From: Emticicia aquatica
GTDB lineage: Bacteria > Bacteroidota > Bacteroidia > Cytophagales > Spirosomataceae
Length of the DNA stretch: 64,000 nt
Reading direction: 5' to 3'
Assembly: GCF_923079645.1 (NCBI RefSeq)
Contig: NZ_CAKLPY010000004.1
Coordinates: 124,001 to 188,000 of the forward strand
Shown: one piece after another, positions 63,356 to 64,000 of the stretch
Position numbering within the stretch: position 1 is the stretch's first letter
How the letters are laid out: the number at the start of each line of letters is the position of its first letter
The notes under the pieces: model-generated
What the model saw: the letters and a program-made list of their open reading frames with translations, nothing else
Told to the model about the DNA's origin: nothing
The model's database searches: none
Program-made: the position numbers and the translations under genes

Positions 63356-64000
63356 ATGGTAAAAATTGACATTGATAAAAGAAATTCGGATGCTCTTTTG
63401 GTCGAATTTGAAGATTTAAGTTCCAATCAAATCATCACTCAAATTCCCCAGCGGCGTTGGAGTCAATCTCGTAAATGTTGGGTTGTGGAAAACACCCGCC
63501 ATAATGTTATATTGATTGGAAAGCTATTTGGCAAAAACAATTGCCGATTTTCGAGTGCAATCATTACTTTATACAAGCCTGAGGTTACGTTAGAAGAAAT
63601 TAACCAATATTTTTCAAGATTTAACCATAATTCTTGGAAAAACAAACCCGCCACACGAGAAGACTACAACCATCCAATTATTATTTCGTTGGACAAGCAC
63701 ATGAAAGTTCGCAATTATAGTTATCGAACCATCAGCAATTATCGTAGTCATCTCATCAAAATGATTCATTATTTTAGTCCAACAACTCTCAAAGAGGTTT
63801 CAAAAGAGCATTTTGAAACTTATCTTGATTACTTGGTCACGAAGCGAAAACAAAGTGCTTCATCGCTCAATGTGGCCATCAATGCTTTTAAATATTACCG
63901 AGAAAACCTACTTGGAATTGCCACCAAAAGTTACTTTTTGATGCCAAATATTATACGAGCAAAGCAATTACCCGAAGTGTTGCACCAAACAGAAGTAGAA
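63356..64000 (+). CDS. Tyrosine recombinase/phage-type integrase, 3' end cut off by the window edge
   Basis: 215 codons from an ATG at 63356 that stay open to the last base. The first 100 residues (MVKIDIDKRNSDALLVEFED, RRWSQSRKCWVVENTRHNVI) look like the arm-type domain seen in Bacteroidota integrases. Residues about 115-200 form the SAM-like core-binding domain (LDKHMKVRNYSYRTISNYRS, EVSKEHFETYLDYLVTKRKQ, LNVAINAFKYYRENLLG). The catalytic domain with the R-H-R-Y residues lies outside the window. It may belong to an integrative element, a XerC/D-like system or an integron-like cassette system. Confidence 0.85.
   Translation, partial: MVKIDIDKRNSDALLVEFEDLSSNQIITQIPQRRWSQSRKCWVVENTRHNVILIGKLFGKNNCRFSSAIITLYKPEVTLEEINQYFSRFNHNSWKNKPATREDYNHPIIISLDKHMKVRNYSYRTISNYRSHLIKMIHYFSPTTLKEVSKEHFETYLDYLVTKRKQSASSLNVAINAFKYYRENLLGIATKSYFLMPNIIRAKQLPEVLHQTEVE

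Noticed and set aside
1..64000. tRNA or rRNA genes
   Set aside because: No cloverleaf-like or rRNA-like stretch was recognised by eye; a dedicated search tool would be needed to be certain.

Overview
The window is AT-rich (roughly two thirds A+T by eye) and reads as a chromosomal segment of a Bacteroidota bacterium, most likely of the Cytophagales. This placement is inference. It rests on many secreted proteins with CarboxypepD_reg-like or DUF5686 domains, a CHU_C/FlgD-like tail, a BNR propeller with a 3-coathanger-stack-like end, LytTR and TPR/HisKA_3 signalling proteins, many Cys-anchored lipoproteins, and promoters matching TTG-N20-TAnnTTTG instead of sigma70 boxes. No rRNA, tRNA, CRISPR array or intact insertion sequence was recognised.

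Layout. 1-7.5 kb (all minus): a truncated family 2 glycosyltransferase, hemL, a DUF5686 outer-membrane protein and the large subunit of methylmalonyl-CoA mutase. 7.6-8.9 kb: an orphan IS630-type HTH protein and a divergent HxlR regulator/YciI-like pair. 8.9-14.3 kb (minus): a MORN/YwqK-like lipoprotein with a multicopper oxidase, a class A beta-lactamase-like protein, a lamin-tail surface protein and a lysine-rich histone H1-like protein. 14.4-16.3 kb: MgtC-like protein, two small lipoproteins and a mini membrane protein. 16.3-20.8 kb (minus): thrC, carA, and a DUF2007-cdsA-CarboxypepD_reg operon. 20.9-21.9 kb: a decayed two-component system (TPR/HisKA_3 kinase plus NarL/LuxR regulator). 22.1-27.6 kb: an operon for an 854-residue fibre-like protein, an 827-residue beta-propeller protein and a stand-alone LytTR regulator. 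27.6-29.9 kb: a Gfo/Idh/MocA oxidoreductase and a membrane-anchored Ppx/GppA-like protein.

30.0-33.6 kb is a compact cluster: ECF sigma factor, small membrane protein, Spy/CpxP-like protein, YHYH lipoprotein, a second MORN/YwqK-like protein and a SCO-type copper chaperone. It is followed by a tricorn-like S41 protease, an NhaD antiporter, a LolA-like protein with ApbE, a three-gene minus operon (glycosyltransferase, phosphoesterase, unknown secreted protein), TatD, an EamA transporter, a PHM-like copper monooxygenase with a cytochrome-like N-terminus, a STAS/SEC14-like protein, a CotH-kinase lipoprotein, a Tat-type Gfo/Idh/MocA oxidoreductase and a HupE/UreJ-like protein. 51.2-57.4 kb (minus) holds a LytS/LytTR two-component system between two lipoproteins that share an N-terminal repeat module. 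The right end has two alpha/beta hydrolases, a DEAD-box helicase with a long leader, and the start of a tyrosine recombinase that runs off the window.

Themes. Several loci point to extracytoplasmic copper chemistry (multicopper oxidase, SCO, PHM-like monooxygenase, Spy/CpxP-like protein), and the MORN/YwqK-like proteins accompany two of them. The best candidates for something undescribed are that MORN/copper association, the decayed two-component system with an intact-looking palindrome beside the surface operon, the LytTR locus with its shared repeat module, and the membrane-anchored Ppx/GppA-like protein.
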